Shown here: in pieces, positions 61,580 to 64,000 of the stretch
How positions within the stretch are numbered: the first letter of the stretch is position 1
Layout of the letters: every line of letters begins with the position of its first letter
Source: Streptomyces sp. NBC_00510
Lineage (GTDB): Bacteria > Actinomycetota > Actinomycetes > Streptomycetales > Streptomycetaceae
Direction of reading: 5' to 3'
NCBI GenBank assembly: GCA_036013505.1
Contig: CP107851.1
Span: forward strand, 1,178,001 to 1,242,000
DNA length: 64,000 bases
The notes under the pieces: generated by a model
Told to the model about the DNA's origin: nothing
Databases searched by the model: none
What the model saw: only the letters and a program-made list of their open reading frames with translations
Position numbers and translations under genes: made by a program

Positions 61580-61606
61580 ACTCATTGAATGAGTGGCTCA
61601 TCCACT
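61580..61606. promoter_or_regulatory. two adjacent inverted repeats upstream of gntR
   Basis: ACTCATT-G-AATGAGT (61580-61594) is a 15-bp palindrome, overlapped by AGTGG-CTCAT-CCACT (61592-61606). They lie between the secreted-protein gene start (61483) and the gntR start (61679) and are likely operators of the GntR protein. Confidence 0.6.
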
Positions 61607-61678
61607 GCCTGAGTATGTTGACGCGGCGCCCCGTTGCTCGGTGGGCTTGGACCGGACCGCTTCGAGAGGACGACCACG

Positions 61679-62371
61679 GTGGAGCCACTGCCCCGCGAGA
61701 CCATCGTCGACGTGCTGGAACGCCGCCTGCAGGAGGACATCCTGGGCGGCACCCACCCCGCCGGCACCCTGCTGCCCCCGGAACACCGCCTCGCCGAGGG
61801 CTACGGCGTCACCCGTACCACGGTGAAGCACGCCTTCGGCCGGCTCACCCAGGCCGGTCTCCTGGAGACCCGCCACGGCGTCGGCACCCGGGTCCGCGAC
61901 TACCTGCGCCTCGGCGGTGCGGACCTGCTGCCCATGCTCGTACGGCACAACCCCGGATGGCTGGCCGACATCTTCGAAGTCCGTGCCGGTGTCGGCACGT
62001 TGATCGCCGAACGCGCCGCCGTCAAGGCCACTCCCCCGCAACGCGCCCGGCTGCGCACCCTCCTGGACGCCGTCGGCACCGCCGCCGACCCCGACGCCGT
62101 CCAACTGGCCGACGCCGAGGTGCACCGCGCCCTCGCCCAGGCCACCGGAAACCGCGTCTACGTGCTCCTCACCAACACCCTCTTCGCCGCCTACCTGCCG
62201 CTGCGCGCCCGCCTCGTCGCTCCCTTCCGCGACCCGGCGGAGGCCGCCGCCCGCCTGGAACCCCTCGTCACCGCCGTCATCGACGGTGCCGCGACCACGG
62301 CCCGCACGGCGGCCCAGGCGTACCTCGCCGGGACGCAGCGCATCATGCTGGAGGCGCTGGAGTCGCCGTGA
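61679..62371 (+). CDS. GntR/FadR family transcriptional regulator
   Basis: A 230-residue regulator: winged HTH at residues about 5-72 (RETIVDVLERRLQEDILGGTHPAGTLLPPEHRLAEGYGVTRTTVKHAFGRLTQAGLLETRHGVGTRV) and an all-helical FCD effector domain. GTG 61679 has GAGAGGA upstream. It diverges from the GMC operon and is the most probable regulator of it. Effectors of FCD regulators are organic acids or sugars. Confidence 0.92.
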   Translation: MEPLPRETIVDVLERRLQEDILGGTHPAGTLLPPEHRLAEGYGVTRTTVKHAFGRLTQAGLLETRHGVGTRVRDYLRLGGADLLPMLVRHNPGWLADIFEVRAGVGTLIAERAAVKATPPQRARLRTLLDAVGTAADPDAVQLADAEVHRALAQATGNRVYVLLTNTLFAAYLPLRARLVAPFRDPAEAAARLEPLVTAVIDGAATTARTAAQAYLAGTQRIMLEALESP

Positions 62372-62379
62372 GCAGGGCG

Positions 62380-62415
62380 GGCCGCCGCGGAAAGCGTCCT
62401 CGGTCCGCGGCGGCC
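62380..62415. terminator. hairpin between gntR and SDR genes
   Basis: A 12-bp perfect stem (GGCCGCCGCGGA with TCCGCGGCGGCC) and 12-base loop between convergent genes. Confidence 0.75.
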
Positions 62416-62422
62416 GGCCGCG

Positions 62423-63160
62423 TCAGCGGGCCTGGTCGGTGGGCCGGATCAGGATCTCGTTCACCGCGACGTGGTCGGGCTGGGTGACCGCGTACAGGAC
62501 GGCGGCGGCGATGTCCTCGGGCTGCAGGGTCCGCATGGACTCGGCCATGCTCTTCGCCATGGCCTGGATCGCCGGGTCGGTGATGTGGCTGGTCAGCTCG
62601 GTGGAGACGAAGCCGGGTTCGACGAGGACGACCCGGACGCCCTGTTCGGTGACCTCCTGACGGAGCGACTCCGCGAAGGCGGTGACGCCGAACTTGGTGG
62701 CCGAGTACACGCCGCTCGCGGCCGTCGCCGTACGCCCCGAGGTCGAGGAGACCTGGACCACGGCCCCCTTGCGCTCCAGCAGGTGGGGCAGGGCGGCGTG
62801 GACCGCGTACATCGAGCCGAGCAGGTTGGTCTCGACCATGCGCGTCCACTCGGTGGTGTCCGCGCCGAGGATCGGGCCGCTGAGCATGACGCCCGCGTTG
62901 TTGACCAGGATGTCGAGGCCTCCGAAGCGCTCGACGGTCGCCGCGACCGCGTCGCGCACCGATGTGTGGTCGGTGACGTCCAGATCGAGGGCGAGCATCT
63001 CGCCAGGGGCGTCCTGCACGAGGTCCTTCAGCCGGTCGGCCCGCCGGGCCCCGACCGCGACCAGGGCGCCGGCCTTCGACAGGGCGATGGCCGTGGCCCG
63101 GCCGATGCCCGAGGACGCGCCGGTGACGAGGACGACCTTGCCTTCCAGGGTGCCGCTCAC
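62423..63160 (-). CDS. SDR family oxidoreductase
   Basis: A 245-residue short-chain dehydrogenase with TGASSGIG (residues 14-21), VNNAG near residue 85, and catalytic YSATK near residue 150 preceded by QVSSTSGR. The closing segment MRTLQPEDIAAAVLYAVTQPDHVAVNEILIRPTDQ is typical of YdfG/3-hydroxy acid dehydrogenase-like members. ATG 63160. It diverges from a TetR gene and two operator repeats lie between them, so it should be induced by the TetR ligand. Confidence 0.93.
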   Translation of the reverse strand: MSGTLEGKVVLVTGASSGIGRATAIALSKAGALVAVGARRADRLKDLVQDAPGEMLALDLDVTDHTSVRDAVAATVERFGGLDILVNNAGVMLSGPILGADTTEWTRMVETNLLGSMYAVHAALPHLLERKGAVVQVSSTSGRTATAASGVYSATKFGVTAFAESLRQEVTEQGVRVVLVEPGFVSTELTSHITDPAIQAMAKSMAESMRTLQPEDIAAAVLYAVTQPDHVAVNEILIRPTDQAR

Positions 63161-63208
63161 GTTGTTCTCCCAGGAGTTCGTGTTCGTGGTTCGCGACCCG
63201 GGCAGAAT

Positions 63209-63224
63209 ATGACCGCCGGGTCAT
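63209..63224. promoter_or_regulatory. TetR operator 1 (SDR side)
   Basis: ATGACC-GCCG-GGTCAT, a 6-bp perfect inverted repeat with 4-base spacer, 49 bases from the SDR start. The same TGACC-N4-GGTCA pattern recurs at 63245. Confidence 0.75.
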
Positions 63225-63244
63225 GTTGAGCGTAACAGCTAACC

Positions 63245-63258
63245 TGACCCTCCGGTCA
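63245..63258. promoter_or_regulatory. TetR operator 2 (tetR side)
   Basis: TGACC-CTCC-GGTCA, identical half-sites to operator 1, 38 bases before the regulator start. The centre-to-centre distance of 35 bp could allow two dimers on similar faces of the helix. Confidence 0.75.
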
Positions 63259-63295
63259 CGTTGGTGATATGCTCCACACCTGGGAGGAGGCAGGA

Positions 63296-63937
63296 ATGAG
63301 CGGGACGACAGCCACTCCGGGCCAGCGGGCGGACATGGTGCGCAACCGACGCCTGCTGCTCGAGGCGGCGACGGCGGCGTTCGCCGAGCGCGGGGTCGAC
63401 GTGCCGATCGGTGAGATCGCCCAGCGGGCAGGCCTGGCCAAGGGCACGGTCTTCCGGCACTTCGCCTCGAAGGAGGACCTCCTCGCGGCGATCATGTTCC
63501 AGTTGCTCGACCAGCTCATCGGCTCGGCCGGCCGCCTCCTGGAGGCCGACGACGCGGGGGCGGCGCTGCGCGAGTTCATGACCGACGGCGTCGAGGCGCT
63601 CGCCACCGACCGTGCGTTCTGCGAGGTGATCGGCCGCCCGTCGCTGCAGCACGCCGAGGTCCGCGACCGCATCGCCCTACTCTGCGACGCCGCCGAGGCG
63701 CTCACGGCCCGGGCGCGCGAGCAAGGCGCCGTGCGCGGCGACATCACGGGGACCGACGTCGTCCTGCTGCTCGGCGGGATCCACCAGACGGCGGCACCGC
63801 TGCTCCCCATCCAGCCGCAGGCGTGGCGCCGCTACCTCGCGCTGGCCTTCGACGGGCTGCGCGCCACCGACTCCGGGCCCCTGCCGGAACCGCCGCCCGC
63901 GCGCCTGGAGATCGCCGACCCCACGACGTCGCCGTAG
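63296..63937 (+). CDS. TetR family transcriptional regulator
   Basis: A 213-residue regulator with HTH residues about 12-57 (RNRRLLLEAATAAFAERGVDVPIGEIAQRAGLAKGTVFRHFASKEDLLAAIM) and a SbtR-like C-terminal domain (AREQGAVRGDITGTDVVLLLGGI). ATG 63296 has GGGAGGAGG upstream. It diverges from the SDR and should bind the two TGACC-N4-GGTCA sites between them. The last 60 bases of the window hold nothing recognisable. Confidence 0.92.
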   Translation: MSGTTATPGQRADMVRNRRLLLEAATAAFAERGVDVPIGEIAQRAGLAKGTVFRHFASKEDLLAAIMFQLLDQLIGSAGRLLEADDAGAALREFMTDGVEALATDRAFCEVIGRPSLQHAEVRDRIALLCDAAEALTARAREQGAVRGDITGTDVVLLLGGIHQTAAPLLPIQPQAWRRYLALAFDGLRATDSGPLPEPPPARLEIADPTTSP

Positions 63938-64000
63938 GGCACGCGCACCCGCCCCTTTCCCGACCAGCGGAACATCGGGCCCGCCGGCGCATGCCGCCGG

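Noticed and set aside
1..64000. CRISPR arrays, prophage modules, toxin-antitoxin pairs or PKS/NRPS clusters
   Set aside because: No repeated spacers, phage structural genes, recognisable toxin-antitoxin pairs or megasynthase domains were seen in the coding content.

Overview
The window looks like chromosome from a Streptomyces or close relative. Base composition is very GC-rich with strong third-position GC. GTG starts and ATGA stop/start overlaps are frequent, and the families are typical of the genus: DUF2180, DUF5987, RsbU-type phosphatases, many TetR/LacI/IclR/DeoR/GntR/XRE regulators, and a sugar ABC importer with no ATPase gene of its own. The species cannot be fixed from the sequence alone. 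No rRNA, intact tRNA, CRISPR array, prophage module or polyketide/peptide synthase cluster was seen.

Layout, left to right. 0-4.7 kb: the end of an unidentified gene, an aldo/keto reductase, a TetR regulator divergent from an SDR with a palindromic operator between them, a methyltransferase, then a decayed stretch (tRNA-like relic plus a frameshifted gene) and a GNAT acetyltransferase. 4.8-13.5 kb: a LacI-controlled oligosaccharide operon: LacI, lipoprotein binding protein, two permeases, a GH130 mannoside phosphorylase, a Gfo/Idh/MocA dehydrogenase and a GH13 glucosidase. 13.4-17.8 kb: LysR, FdhD and an FdhF/YdeP-type molybdoenzyme. 18-26.3 kb: signalling and stress genes: a PAS-PAS-GAF-SpoIIE-HATPase protein with altered phosphatase motifs, a WGR protein, GNAT, SDR plus HxlR, a stand-alone FhaA N-terminal domain, a beta-helix lipoprotein and a soluble Ser/Thr kinase.

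26.5-33.4 kb: an ABC-F ATPase with a long leader, then leftward genes for an amidase (its N-terminal end appears frameshifted), a phospholipase D-like protein, DoxX and an amidohydrolase. 33.7-37.5 kb: an apparent catabolic operon (CaiB CoA-transferase, citryl-CoA lyase-like protein, intradiol dioxygenase) and its IclR regulator. The same ACGGAC-N4-GTCCG operator stands before the operon and before the regulator, which ties the system together. 38-42.3 kb: a formate/nitrite transporter, pirin, AhpD-like protein, aldo/keto reductase and TetR. 42.4-43.8 kb: an oxidative-stress/iron module (DUF2180, Fur, Dps) in which each gene has a TTGAC-N3-GTCAA box.

43.9-51.4 kb: DeoR with an MFS/hydrolase pair, a PLP enzyme, SRPBCC, XRE, a CPT-like kinase, several very small membrane or coupled ORFs, and TetR. 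51.5-56 kb: an NTF2-like protein, TetR plus amidase divergent from an SDR over a perfect 16-bp palindrome, and a membrane protein. 56.1-58.6 kb: a tnpB-only IS605-type element that appears to have removed the start of a MerR regulator gene. 58.6-64 kb: a GMC oxidoreductase with a Tat-signal DUF5987 protein and a secreted partner, GntR, and an SDR/TetR pair with two TGACC-N4-GGTCA operators.

The most unusual items are the TnpB insertion with its inferred guide, the IclR catabolic regulon, the Fur-box regulon, the degenerate SpoIIE phosphatase, and the GMC/Tat trio. Nothing here clearly constitutes an entirely unknown defence or biosynthetic system.
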